From NCBI RefSeq assembly GCF_003315175.1, contig NZ_QNRQ01000012.1, positions 1 to 35,078 of the forward strand: DNA of 35,078 bases. Reading direction: 5' to 3'. The first letter of the stretch is position 1; every line of letters starts with the position of its first letter. The stretch is from Eoetvoesiella caeni (GTDB lineage Bacteria; Pseudomonadota; Gammaproteobacteria; Burkholderiales; Burkholderiaceae_B). This document shows, piece by piece, positions 18,791 to 28,400 of the stretch. The position numbers were made by a program, and so were the translations under genes. A model generated the notes under the pieces. It was given only the letters and a program-made list of their open reading frames with translations, ran no database searches and was not told the origin of the DNA.

Positions 18791-19012
18791 ATGACACGAA
18801 TCGAACTCAAGAAACACACTCTTTCCGAGCTGGACGTCGATTTCATCCGCGTCCTGGAAGACTTGATCGACGCACTCATAGCCAACGGCACTTTGCGCCT
18901 GACCGATTTGCCGCCTGAGGCCCTGAATAAGCTGCACCAGCGCAAACAAGCCCGTCAACAACTGCGCGATCCCCTGGACTTACTCGACGACAACGATGAA
19001 TCTATCCTCTAA
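18791..19012 (+). CDS. Small protein of unknown function in the secretion operon
   Basis: This 73-residue protein is not recognised. It has a GGAG five bases before the ATG, starts 15 bases after the TolC-like gene and overlaps the ABC transporter gene by 17 bases, so it is surely cotranscribed and probably translationally coupled. It is charged and helical by eye: an N-terminal part with alternating Leu/Ile and charged residues (LSELDVDFIRVLEDLIDAL), a basic stretch HQRKQARQQLRD, and an acidic tail LLDDNDES. There is no signal peptide or membrane segment, so it should be cytoplasmic. A role as a chaperone or accessory factor of secretion is possible but only inferred from position. Confidence 0.75.
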   Translation: MTRIELKKHTLSELDVDFIRVLEDLIDALIANGTLRLTDLPPEALNKLHQRKQARQQLRDPLDLLDDNDESIL

Positions 19013-21209
19013 CGCCCGGGCCGACATCGACGAGCCGATACCGCTTGCGCCACGCGACGCCGCTTGGCAAGTTCCGCCTCATGCGACACATGACGATCCT
19101 TTGCTGGGCTGCCTGGTCGATATTATCCGCCTGCACGGGGTCCCCTGCACCCCTCAGTCTCTTGCCGCCGGACTGCCGCTGGTCGAAAACAAACTGACCC
19201 CTACCCTGTTGGCCCGGGCCGCCGCGCGGGCTCAGTGCTCGACGCGCATGGCCCGCCGCCCCCTTGAGATGCTGCCCGAGGGACTGCTGCCCGCCATTCT
19301 GCTTTTGCACAATGGGCGCGCCTGCCTGCTGCTGGAGCGCCGAAGCAATGCGTATCTGGTGCAATACCCCGAAACCGGCGCACCAACAGAAGTCCCGGCC
19401 GAACAGCTTGCGGCGCAATACATCGGCATCAGTTGCTTTGTCCACCCGCGCCTGCGCTTCGATGCACGGGCTTCCAAAGTAAGCAAGCCGGTGGGCCGCC
19501 ACTGGTTCTGGGCCTCTGTCTTCGAGAACCGGCGGCTTTACCGCGACGCCGCGATCTCGGCCCTGCTTATCAATATATTTGCATTGATGATGCCGCTGTT
19601 CACCATGAACGTCTATGACCGCGTCGTCCCCAACAATGCCATTGAAACCTTGTGGGTTCTGACCATAGGAATCGGCCTGGCGCTGTTGTTCAACTTTGGG
19701 CTGACAACCATCCGCTCGCATGTCGTCGACACGGCCAGCAAACGCATCGACGTCCAGCTTTCGGCGCGCATCATGGAGCGCGTGCTGGACCTGCGCATGG
19801 AGGCCCGTCCCGTGTCCGTAGGCTCGTTCGCGGCCAACCTGCGGTCATTCGAGTCCATCCGGGACTTCATCGCTTCGGCCAGTCTGACCACGCTGGTCGA
19901 CCTGCCTTTCATTCTGCTGTTCCTGGCGGTGCTGGCATGGATATCGCCGTGGCTGATCATACCTCCCCTCGTCGCCATCGTCATCGTGCTGCTGGTCTCG
20001 TTTGCCGCGCAGTTGCGCATGGAAAAGCTGGTCAAAGATACCTTCCAGGCCAGTTCGCAACGCAACGCCATTCTGGTCGAGTCGCTCAGCGCGCTCGAAA
20101 CCCTGAAGTCGCTCAACGCCCAAGGCGCTGCGCAGCGCAATTGGGAGCACTCCACCAAATTCCTGGCCCACCTCGGAGCCCAGATCAAGCTGATCTCGTC
20201 AGCCACCGTCGGCTTCGTGCAGACAGTTCAACAACTGGTAACCATCGCTGTCGTCATCATCGGGGTCTACCTGCTTCAGGATGCCGCCCTTTCGCTTGGC
20301 GGCATTATTGCCGCGTCCATGATTGCCGGCCGCTGTCTGGCGCCTCTTAGCCAGGTGGCGGGCTTGATGATGCAATACCATAACGCCCGCATCTCGCTCG
20401 ATTCAATCGACGGCTACATGGAGATGCCCGTCGAGCACCCCGACGCCAAAACATACGTGCCGCGCCCATCGCTACAGGGAAGCATCGAGTTCCGCAACGT
20501 CAGCTTCAGCTATCCCCAAGCACGCGAAGCTTCGTTGCAGAAAGTCAGCTTCAAGCTGCAGGCGGGAGAAAAGGTGGGCATCATCGGCCGCATCGGGTCA
20601 GGCAAGACCACCCTCGAGAAATTGGTGCTCGGCCTGTATGCGCCTACCGAGGGCACCATACTGATGGACGGCATCGACATCAATCAGATAGACCCTTCTG
20701 ATCTGCGGCGTTCGGTCGGCCATGTTCCCCAGGATCCTGTGCTTTTCTACGGCAGCCTCAAACACAACCTCATTCTGGGCGCGCCGTTCGCCGACGATGC
20801 CAACATGCTGGCCGTAGCCAGAATAGCCGGCGTCGACGAATTCGCTGCGGCTCACCCTGACGGCTACGATATGCTGATCGGCGAGCGCGGCGATTCTTTG
20901 TCGGGCGGGCAACGCCAATCCATCGCGGTCGCCCGTGCCCTCATCAACGACCCGGCCATTCTCTTGCTGGACGAACCCAGCAGCAATATGGATCATCAAA
21001 GCGAAGCCGGACTCAAGGCCCGGCTGCGGGAGGCATGCCGCGATAAAACAATGATCCTCGTCACTCACCGGACCGCTCTGCTGGAACTGGTCGACCGGCT
21101 CATCGTGATCGACCACGGCAGAATCGTAGCCGACGGCCCCAAGGCCCAGGTTGTGGAAGCGCTCAAGCAAGGACGCGTCAATGGCCGCGGGGAGAAGCAG
21201 CCGTCATGA
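18996..21209 (+). CDS. lapB: Type I secretion ABC transporter (LapB-like)
   Basis: This is the inner-membrane ATPase that drives one-step export of the RTX adhesin. The 737 residues comprise an N-terminal C39-peptidase-like domain (about 30-150), a transmembrane region (about 185-460) and a nucleotide-binding domain (about 490-725). Walker A is GRIGSGKTT (near 534), signature LSGGQRQ (near 634), Walker B AILLLDEPSS. In the N-terminal domain the catalytic Cys and His of true C39 peptidases are not in place (DDPLLGCLVDIIRLHG; NAYLVQYPETG), so it is a non-cleaving C39-like domain that recognises substrate, as in HlyB and LapB. It overlaps the preceding small gene by 17 bases and lapC by four (ATGA). 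Confidence 0.94.
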   Translation: MNLSSNARADIDEPIPLAPRDAAWQVPPHATHDDPLLGCLVDIIRLHGVPCTPQSLAAGLPLVENKLTPTLLARAAARAQCSTRMARRPLEMLPEGLLPAILLLHNGRACLLLERRSNAYLVQYPETGAPTEVPAEQLAAQYIGISCFVHPRLRFDARASKVSKPVGRHWFWASVFENRRLYRDAAISALLINIFALMMPLFTMNVYDRVVPNNAIETLWVLTIGIGLALLFNFGLTTIRSHVVDTASKRIDVQLSARIMERVLDLRMEARPVSVGSFAANLRSFESIRDFIASASLTTLVDLPFILLFLAVLAWISPWLIIPPLVAIVIVLLVSFAAQLRMEKLVKDTFQASSQRNAILVESLSALETLKSLNAQGAAQRNWEHSTKFLAHLGAQIKLISSATVGFVQTVQQLVTIAVVIIGVYLLQDAALSLGGIIAASMIAGRCLAPLSQVAGLMMQYHNARISLDSIDGYMEMPVEHPDAKTYVPRPSLQGSIEFRNVSFSYPQAREASLQKVSFKLQAGEKVGIIGRIGSGKTTLEKLVLGLYAPTEGTILMDGIDINQIDPSDLRRSVGHVPQDPVLFYGSLKHNLILGAPFADDANMLAVARIAGVDEFAAAHPDGYDMLIGERGDSLSGGQRQSIAVARALINDPAILLLDEPSSNMDHQSEAGLKARLREACRDKTMILVTHRTALLELVDRLIVIDHGRIVADGPKAQVVEALKQGRVNGRGEKQPS

Positions 21210-22627
21210 CCGCGAAGCGACCCAATTTCATTCTCCGCCTGCTTGGCAAGCTCTGGACCATGCCGTCCAATGCGATCGCGCGCGGCTTCGAACTGCTCAT
21301 CGAGGGTAAGGATCGCAGCGAACAATATTCAGCCGGCGATCTCACGGCCGACGCTGAATGGGCCGTGGACCAACAGCAGGCCCGCGGCTCCCGCGCCCTG
21401 CTCTGGTCGTCCACGCTTATCGTGATCCTGCTGCTGATCTGGGCTTCTCTGGGCGAAATCGACGAAGTCGTCCGAGGCGAAGGCAAAGTCGTGCCCTCGC
21501 GCCAGGTACAAATCGTACAAAGCCTGGACGGCGGCCTTGTGGACGACATCCTGGTCCGGCCGGGGCAAAGCGTCGAAGTAGGCCAAGTGTTGCTGCGCAT
21601 CGACCCGACCCGCTATTCATCTTCATTGGGCGAGAACCGCGCCGAATGGCTGGCCCTCACCGCCAAGGCCGCGCGGCTCGAAGCACTGGCCTCCGGCAAG
21701 GCTTTCGAGGCTCCCGAAGAGCTGCTCAAAGAAGCTCCCAAGGTCATCGCCATGGAACGACACATCTGGGAAGCGCGCTCCGAAGAGCTTGCCGCATCGC
21801 TCAATGTGGCGCGCGAACAGTTGCACCAGCGCCAACAGGAACTGCGCGAAACCCAGGCCAATCACGACCAGGCCGCCGCCAGCTGCAGCCTGACCTCTCG
21901 CGAACTGCGAGTCACCCAGCCGTTGCTTAAAAGCGGCGCGGTTTCCGAAGTCGACCTGCTGCGCCTGCAACGCGATGTTGCCCGCTACTGCGGCGAGGAA
22001 AAGGCTACCTCGGCCCAAATCCAGCGCATCGGCTCTGCGGTCCTGGAAGCCAACAGCAAACTCGATGAAATCGAGCTCAATTTCCGCAACCAGGCACGCA
22101 ATGAACTGTCCGACACGCGCTCCAAGCTCGCCACGCTGCGCGAAGGCCAACTGGCACTGGCCGACCGGGTCAAGCTCGCGGAAATCCGTTCGCCCGTCCG
22201 GGGCACGGTCAAAACCCTGATGGCCAATACCATCGGCGGCGTAGTCCAGCCCGGCAAGGACATTCTGGATATCGTCCCCACCGACGACACCCTGCTGCTT
22301 GAGGCGAGGATTCAGCCGCGCGATATCGGCTTCCTGCACCCGGGGCAGAAAGCCGAGGTCAAGTTCACTGCCTACGACTTTGCGATCTATGGCGGCCTGG
22401 AGGGCAAGATCGAACAAATTGGGGCCGACACCGTCACCGACGAAAAAGGCAATGCCTACTATGTGGTCAAAGTACGCACCGACCGCGCTTACGTGGGTAA
22501 CGATAAACGCCCCATCATTCCCGGCATGGTGGCCGAGGTCCATATACTGACCGGCAAGCGCACAGTCATGCAGTATCTGCTAAAGCCGATTCTGCGTACC
22601 AAAGCAAATGCTTTTACAGAAAGATAA
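21206..22627 (+). CDS. lapC: Type I secretion membrane fusion protein, HlyD family (LapC-like)
   Basis: This is the periplasmic adaptor linking the ABC transporter to the TolC-like channel. The 473-residue protein has a cytoplasmic N-terminus, one membrane helix (about residues 64-82, LLWSSTLIVILLLIWASL), and a lipoyl-like beta domain with GEGKVVPSRQVQIVQSLDGG and VDDILVRPGQSVEVGQVLLR. A long coiled-coil region follows (about 140-330, Leu/Glu/Gln/Arg-rich). It ends in a C-terminal beta-barrel part with LAEIRSPVRGTVKTL and VVQPGKDILDIVPTDD, the HlyD-family signature. Its ATG overlaps the lapB stop, as expected for a two-gene transport complex; luxR follows ten bases later. Confidence 0.95.
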   Translation: MTAKRPNFILRLLGKLWTMPSNAIARGFELLIEGKDRSEQYSAGDLTADAEWAVDQQQARGSRALLWSSTLIVILLLIWASLGEIDEVVRGEGKVVPSRQVQIVQSLDGGLVDDILVRPGQSVEVGQVLLRIDPTRYSSSLGENRAEWLALTAKAARLEALASGKAFEAPEELLKEAPKVIAMERHIWEARSEELAASLNVAREQLHQRQQELRETQANHDQAAASCSLTSRELRVTQPLLKSGAVSEVDLLRLQRDVARYCGEEKATSAQIQRIGSAVLEANSKLDEIELNFRNQARNELSDTRSKLATLREGQLALADRVKLAEIRSPVRGTVKTLMANTIGGVVQPGKDILDIVPTDDTLLLEARIQPRDIGFLHPGQKAEVKFTAYDFAIYGGLEGKIEQIGADTVTDEKGNAYYVVKVRTDRAYVGNDKRPIIPGMVAEVHILTGKRTVMQYLLKPILRTKANAFTER

Positions 22628-22637
22628 GTAGCACCAC

Positions 22638-23264
22638 GTGAATACCTTATCAGAACCCATTCTGTTCATTACGCACGATGATGCGGTGTGGCAGCATTGG
22701 CGCCAGATAGACCATTCGCGCTGGCGGCCCGCCAGGGGAAACTCGCTGCAAGACCTGCAACGCTGGCGTAGCCAGGGCCATTCGCTGGTTCTGCTGGATC
22801 AGAACCTGCCGCGCCTGCCATCCTGGGACGATGCCGCGTGGGATGGGCACTTGCATCTCATGCAGCTTCTGGTTGCCAGTACGCGTCCCAACGATGCCGA
22901 GGCGGCACATGTTCTGGGCGCCGGCGCCAGCGGTTACCTGCATGCCTACAGTCCCACCGACGTCATAAACCGCGCCCTGAACAGCGTTCAGGCGGGCAGC
23001 ATCTGGGCGGGGCGCTCGCTCGTCGCGCGGCTTCTACGTGAAGTGAACTATCGGGTGCCGGGGGAAAGCGCCTGGACCGGCGGCCTGACTCCACGTGAAA
23101 TCGAAGTCGCGCGGCACGCGGCGCAAGGCCGTTCAAACCCGGAAATTGCGCAGATGTTGAATATCAGCGAACGTACTGTACGTGCCCACATGTCGGCGGT
23201 GTTTGAAAAACTGGGCGTCAACGACCGGCTTTTACTGGCCCTGAAAGTACACGGAATTCAATAA
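22638..23264 (+). CDS. LuxR-family response regulator with atypical receiver domain
   Basis: This is a 208-residue DNA-binding regulator starting at GTG 22638. The C-terminal helix-turn-helix (about residues 148-205) is a standard LuxR/FixJ type: LTPREIEVARHAAQG, NPEIAQMLNISERTVRAHMS and VFEKLGVNDRLLLAL. The N-terminal receiver-like domain (1-120) keeps the acidic pair Asp14-Asp15 and a central Asp54 in LLDQNLP, but the conserved lysine of the GYLLK motif is missing (GYLHAYSP). Phosphorylation may therefore not occur in the usual way. No histidine kinase gene is nearby. It is the last gene of the secretion operon; it may regulate the operon or the adhesin, by position only. Convergent with the LapD-like gene, 25 bases apart. 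Confidence 0.9.
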   Translation: MNTLSEPILFITHDDAVWQHWRQIDHSRWRPARGNSLQDLQRWRSQGHSLVLLDQNLPRLPSWDDAAWDGHLHLMQLLVASTRPNDAEAAHVLGAGASGYLHAYSPTDVINRALNSVQAGSIWAGRSLVARLLREVNYRVPGESAWTGGLTPREIEVARHAAQGRSNPEIAQMLNISERTVRAHMSAVFEKLGVNDRLLLALKVHGIQ

Positions 23265-23289
23265 AGCTGCGGTTACCGCCGTGCCAGGC

Positions 23290-24531
23290 TCAGCCCCGTG
23301 TGCCGCCCGACACCTGCTCGATGATTTCGATCACATCGTCACCCGGGCTTTCCTGGTTCATTAACACAACATCCAAAGAAGAAAGCGTTTCGCCAATGTT
23401 GGTCTCCGCTTGATAGCCAGCCAATGCATAGGCCCAACGGCATAAACTGCCGTCGTCGACGGCGACCCGAAAACGGTCCAGCACGCGGCGGACACTTTGC
23501 GCCTTCATCAGTGCTTCTGCCGGATCGGCGGCATGCATCAGTAAAGCAAAGTCCGAGCCATTAAGGCGCGCAAGCAAATATTGTTCGACATCGGCGCCCT
23601 TGTCTTGCAGCGCAAGCATAATGCTTTGACCCACGCTGTACAGCCATTTATCCACCTCGTCCCGCGTCATCACCGAATTGATCCGGGCGAGGTCGCGTTG
23701 CCGCACCAGCATGATGTACGGGCGCGTAGCTCTGTTGGCCTCCTGGGTCTCGCGCTGTATCCGATCCATGAAATACTTGCGGTTCGGCAGGCCGGTAACC
23801 GGGTCATGATTGACTTCGGTTTCCAGCGAATCAATCCGTTCATTCAAAGCCCGGCCCCTGGCCTGCACCCGCGCCTTGGCATCCTGGAGTGCGCGGCTCA
23901 CATCCTTCAGTCCTGGAACCGGAAAGGCGGCCGAAGCCGACGGAGCCGCGCCATTGCTGTCCAAGCCCTCCAACTGCGAACGAATTTCCCGCGACAAGGC
24001 TTTCTTGAACCACCTCACCAGCAAAACCACCAACAAAGCCCATGCGGCCCCGACAGCAAGAATCAGAACCAGCAAACGAACACTGCTGCGCCACAATACC
24101 TCATGGGCCGACGCATCGTCGACGACAACCGATAAAATTCCAACCTGCTTCCAGCCGCTCGTTACGTCCCGAACCGCCTCGGCAGGCTTGAGCGGCAAGA
24201 GGCGGAGAAACCATTCGGGAGCGGCCGCACGATCCGTTTGCGGCGCAAGCGTTCGCTCGAACAAAACGACTTCGTTCGCGCCCTTGAGCCGTATTGCACG
24301 GAATTGTCCGCTGTCAAATAGCGCCGTCATCAATGTTTCCCGAATGGCCAAATCCTGATTGGCGGGCTGGGAAAGCAGCAGCGCCAGCATCGAAGCCGTA
24401 TTGTCACTTTGCGACTGCAACTGCCCATTCAAATACTGGCGCACGGCATCGACACTAACCGCCGTGGATCCGACCAGGATCAAACCCATGATGATTGTGA
24501 CGCTGGCTAAAAGCTGCTTGAGCAACGACAT
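23290..24531 (-). CDS. lapD: LapD-like membrane protein without an EAL domain
   Basis: In Pseudomonas fluorescens, LapD (about 650 residues) binds c-di-GMP through a degenerate EAL domain and then traps LapG in the periplasm. This homologue has only 413 residues. It shows membrane helix 1 (about 8-29), a periplasmic LapD/MoxY-type domain (30-150) with SGWKQVGILSV (Trp127 matches a Trp I recall as needed for LapG binding), helix 2 (151-173), a HAMP-like linker (174-235) and a GGDEF domain (240-405). The GGDEF signature is NGSDF (324-328) and the inhibitory-site RxxD is replaced by VEQY, so neither cyclase activity nor I-site binding is expected. No EAL domain follows: the gene ends 25 bases from luxR. 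AGGTAAG lies before the ATG. It follows lapG by 81 bases. Confidence 0.85.
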   Translation of the reverse strand: MSLLKQLLASVTIIMGLILVGSTAVSVDAVRQYLNGQLQSQSDNTASMLALLLSQPANQDLAIRETLMTALFDSGQFRAIRLKGANEVVLFERTLAPQTDRAAAPEWFLRLLPLKPAEAVRDVTSGWKQVGILSVVVDDASAHEVLWRSSVRLLVLILAVGAAWALLVVLLVRWFKKALSREIRSQLEGLDSNGAAPSASAAFPVPGLKDVSRALQDAKARVQARGRALNERIDSLETEVNHDPVTGLPNRKYFMDRIQRETQEANRATRPYIMLVRQRDLARINSVMTRDEVDKWLYSVGQSIMLALQDKGADVEQYLLARLNGSDFALLMHAADPAEALMKAQSVRRVLDRFRVAVDDGSLCRWAYALAGYQAETNIGETLSSLDVVLMNQESPGDDVIEIIEQVSGGTRG

Positions 24532-24612
24532 AGTTATTCTTACCTGTTAAATAGCCTGATTTCTATAAAGAAATATCATGTTATTGAAGACTCTTTCCCA
24601 CCATCGCTTGCT

Positions 24613-25320
24613 TCATGGTCGAAGACCTTGGTCCCGCATACGTACAAGCAGCGATTGCCAGCGCCCGATGCGATCGACGGAAGCAGGCTTGGCGCCGGGC
24701 ACGTATATGCCTTTGACATTGAAACTGAATACCGGCGTCAGATCGCCGCGCTTGCTGGCGCTTGCAATGCCCGGCCTCAGGTTATCCAGGACCAAAGGTT
24801 CCGCCTGAGGGCTTGCGTAGTATCCCAAAACCATATGTGCAACGCTGTGTACGCCATTGGCACCTATTGCCGCCCGCACGTAGATGAATCGCAATTTTTC
24901 AGGTTCGACGCCAAGCTGAACCAGCGAAAAGTATTTTCCAATAACAAAGTCTTCGCAATCACCAAGCCCCATACCCAGACTTTCCAGCGGCGTGGCCCAA
25001 TAATCTTCCTGTCCCCAGACACTTATATCGGAGGCCTCGCGCAATCGAGTGTTCCAGAATTTGTTGACGGCCTGCAATTTTGCCGTTTCGGTCATCGACC
25101 GCGTCGCGTCCAGCATGGACAACCAGTCCGATACCGCTTGCGCACCACCTGAACCGTATTTGGCTCTGGCCGTAGCAATAATGCCGGCATATTCTTCCTG
25201 TGCCGCCCAGGACGCCGAGCCGTATGCCGGCTTGGCCAGCCATCCCCCCAACAGTATGCAGCCGCATGACAAAGCAAGCCCGATAAAACCACGTACACCC
25301 ATACCGTCGAGCTCATCCAT
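24613..25320 (-). CDS. lapG: Periplasmic LapG-type cysteine protease
   Basis: LapG is a calcium-dependent transglutaminase-like protease that cleaves the N-terminal retention region of the giant adhesin and releases it from the cell surface. The 235-residue protein has an N-terminal signal peptide/anchor (about 9-34, FIGLALSCGCILLGGWLAK). The catalytic triad is Cys122 (MGLGDCEDFVIGKY), His162 (SVAHMVLGYY) and Asp179 (LVLDNL). The DCED acidic residues next to Cys122 are those expected to bind calcium. The start may be ATG 25320 or the ATG six codons later; neither has a strong Shine-Dalgarno sequence. It lies 88 bases after the adhesin gene on the same strand. Confidence 0.93.
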   Translation of the reverse strand: MDELDGMGVRGFIGLALSCGCILLGGWLAKPAYGSASWAAQEEYAGIIATARAKYGSGGAQAVSDWLSMLDATRSMTETAKLQAVNKFWNTRLREASDISVWGQEDYWATPLESLGMGLGDCEDFVIGKYFSLVQLGVEPEKLRFIYVRAAIGANGVHSVAHMVLGYYASPQAEPLVLDNLRPGIASASKRGDLTPVFSFNVKGIYVPGAKPASVDRIGRWQSLLVRMRDQGLRP

Positions 25321-25408
25321 TGATTATTGTTTGCACGGCTTGCGGACCCGCCAACGCGGACGCCGCATCGAACACAAGGCTCTGTGCGCAACGCGGCTTC
25401 GTCCTTCC

Positions 25409-28400
25409 TTATGGATCGACTTTCAACTTTCCTTCGTTAATCAAGCTTTGTATCAATTGCGACTGATCATGGTAAGCCCCCATGAGGTCTACACTCTCGA
25501 GGACGATCTGATGGTTGAATCCACCGCCCTCCGCCGTCAGGCCGCCATGAGTGGCAACGCTGATGACTGTACTGGTAACGCCGGCTTCCTGGCTAAGCCC
25601 GATGTGAAGATACTGGCTCAGGTCGCCGGCGGCATGCTCGCCCGTCAGCAGATCGCTAAGGTCGAGTGTATCCTTCCCATTGACGCTGCTGGCATCAAGC
25701 CCGAAGTCCTTCACCACGTCGACTCCCGGCGTCGAGTCTTCGTCGCCCAACTGCCACTTGAACACATCGTCGCCGGCGCCGCCGAACAGCACATCGCTGC
25801 CATGGCCACCAATCAGGATGTCATTGCCATCGGTACCGACCAAGATATCATGACTGGTCCCGCCGACAATTTCCGCCTGGAACAGCTTAAGATTGGCCAC
25901 CATGAGGTCGTCGGTGTACTGGCCGCCTTCAGCTTGCGGATCCCAGCGCAGTTCCAACTGACCGCTCGCAGCCACATCTTGCGGCAATGTGATCTGCAAG
26001 GAGTGGAACCCGTCGAGACTTCCCGGACGCAAACCGTTATTGCCATTATTCGTGCTGTAGTCGTACGACCAGGTTTCGATCTTGTCGATATTGACACTGG
26101 CGCCATTCATGGCCGTTACTGAGGCAAACCAGGAATCCCCCACTTGCTCGCCTGCGGGCGGTGTGGAAATGACAGCATACACAACGCCACCGAAGGAAAT
26201 TTCCAGGTGCATGGCGTTGCCGGTGTCCTTGGGCGCGTTCCACGAATTACTCAGGCTGCCGCTATTGGGATTATTCCACGCTATATCCAGTTCCAGACGC
26301 GTGCCGGCGCTTACTCCCGACACATTCTGCGACAAGGTAATATCGTGGCCACTGTTGTCCCAAGCGCCGACGTATGGCCGGTCAATCATCAACCATTTAT
26401 TGTCGGCGCCAAGAAATGGACCTGTATGGGCCCAAGCGGCATAACCATTATTATTATTCCCAGTCCACCATTGCGTCTGATTGGCAAACTGCGAAAAATC
26501 GCCATTGATCAACAGATTGTGATCAGAATATACATACTCTGAATTAGTCCCTTCCGGGTGTGTCGGAACGGAGCCTTCCTGCGGATCCAGCGTGGCGCTA
26601 CCCGAGGCCTGAGCCGCGGAGCCATTCGCCTCAGACGCGCCAACATGAACTGTAACGCCGGTAAAGTCGGTGCCTTCAGGCACATGCGTGACTTTAAGCG
26701 TAACGTCCACCTGCTGTCTCGCGGCGTTGTCGACACCAGCCTCCCAGCGAAGCTCCCAGTTTTCGCCAACCTGGACCAGCGCAAGGCCGGCAGGCAGGCT
26801 ACCGTCGATCGCAACAGTGGCCCCAGCCGGGATGCCGGTCAGCATCAGATCGCCCAGGTGTTCACTACCGTCCGTATCGGTAACTGAGGCAACAACAGCA
26901 ACCTGGTACACAACCTCGGTCCCGGCAGCGCCCGGAATCGTCTCGAATGTCGTCGCGTCGGAAGCCGTCAAAGGCGCCGTATGGCCATCGCCGAACATTA
27001 CCCCTTCCAATTTATCGCTGGCCTTGCCAAGGAGCGGCCCGGACCCGTCAGGCCCGCTGTAGGCGATCTCCACTTTATTCAACGTATTGATGTCATTACC
27101 TTGACTTTCGGTGGTGTTCGTCACGGTGTACGAATACCCGTCCTCTTGCTGCACGAAAATATAATCCTTGCCGGTAGCGGACTGCCCGCGATTGCCATGC
27201 ACAGAATCAAGCTGGTTAAACTGCTTGTCGAAATAGCCGCTTTGGGAATGCACCACGAAAACGTCCGAGTAGATGCCTTCACCGTGAGTGTTGCCTTTGG
27301 AGTAATACACGATCTGGTCAGAACTGGCCGCTTCCGGAGCCGTGTCGCCTTCGGTCAGCCAAACTCGGACATTGGCGCCTACCTTGACGATTTTCCCGTC
27401 CTGCACGTCAAAGCCGCCCGGCACGCCGCTGCCGCCATTGACTTGAATAATTTCAGAACCCGCGACGGGCGGGACTGCAATCTCGACGCGTGTCAAGGCC
27501 ACATTGACATCCGGCGTATCCGCCACGGGAGCGATGTCCACGACCAAGGTCGCTTCATTGCCCACACTGATACCATCCGTGGGCTTGAACGCGATATGCG
27601 CATAATCGGCCTGCTGGTCGCCCACTCCGCTGCCGCCATATACATCGCTGCCGGATTGATTTTCCGCAGGCACGAAGCGCAAGCCGCCGTCAATGTCCGC
27701 CTTGCCAAGCTGCTGGCCTTGCGTCACCGCAACCCAGACTCCGTTCACCAATTGCTCCAGACTTCCATTGGCCGGTAAACCCGTTATCACGACACCCAAG
27801 GCCGCTTCCAGTGTATCCACGTCGGTAACGCCAAAATCGCTCCAGCTCAGCAGATGAGCCGCATCCTCGCTGCCCGTTACCTCGCCGCCGCTGGCGACGG
27901 GTGCGATATTGACCGCAAGGTCGCCGACATCAACACTGGCATTGGAGGTAGATGTAGATTCAGAGCCGACCAACCCCAATTCAGTGGAGGTCGCGCTGGC
28001 GGTAATGCTGAATGATTCAGTACCGTTCGGAACCCGCATCACCAGATGTCCATCCAGCGTCAGCAAACCTGACGCGTTCGACACGAACCAGTTGCCATTG
28101 GAAAGTAGCGTGGCGCCAGCCAGCGTCACCCCGGCGGGAATCCCGCTTAAGGTGATGCCCGACAGCGACTCGCTGCCGTCGCGGTCGGTCAGCATCGCCG
28201 TGACATTGACCTCGACATCCACATAACCGCCCACTGCCTGCGTCTCCAGCCCGGCGATCGGCGCCGAGTCTTTGCCGCCCACGCTATCGCCGTCTCCAAA
28301 CAGGATGCCGCGGATATTGTTAAGCCTAACACTCAAACCGGTAGCATGATCCGTGACGGTTGCGGCAATATTCGGAATGCCATTGTTGACGTTCACCGTC

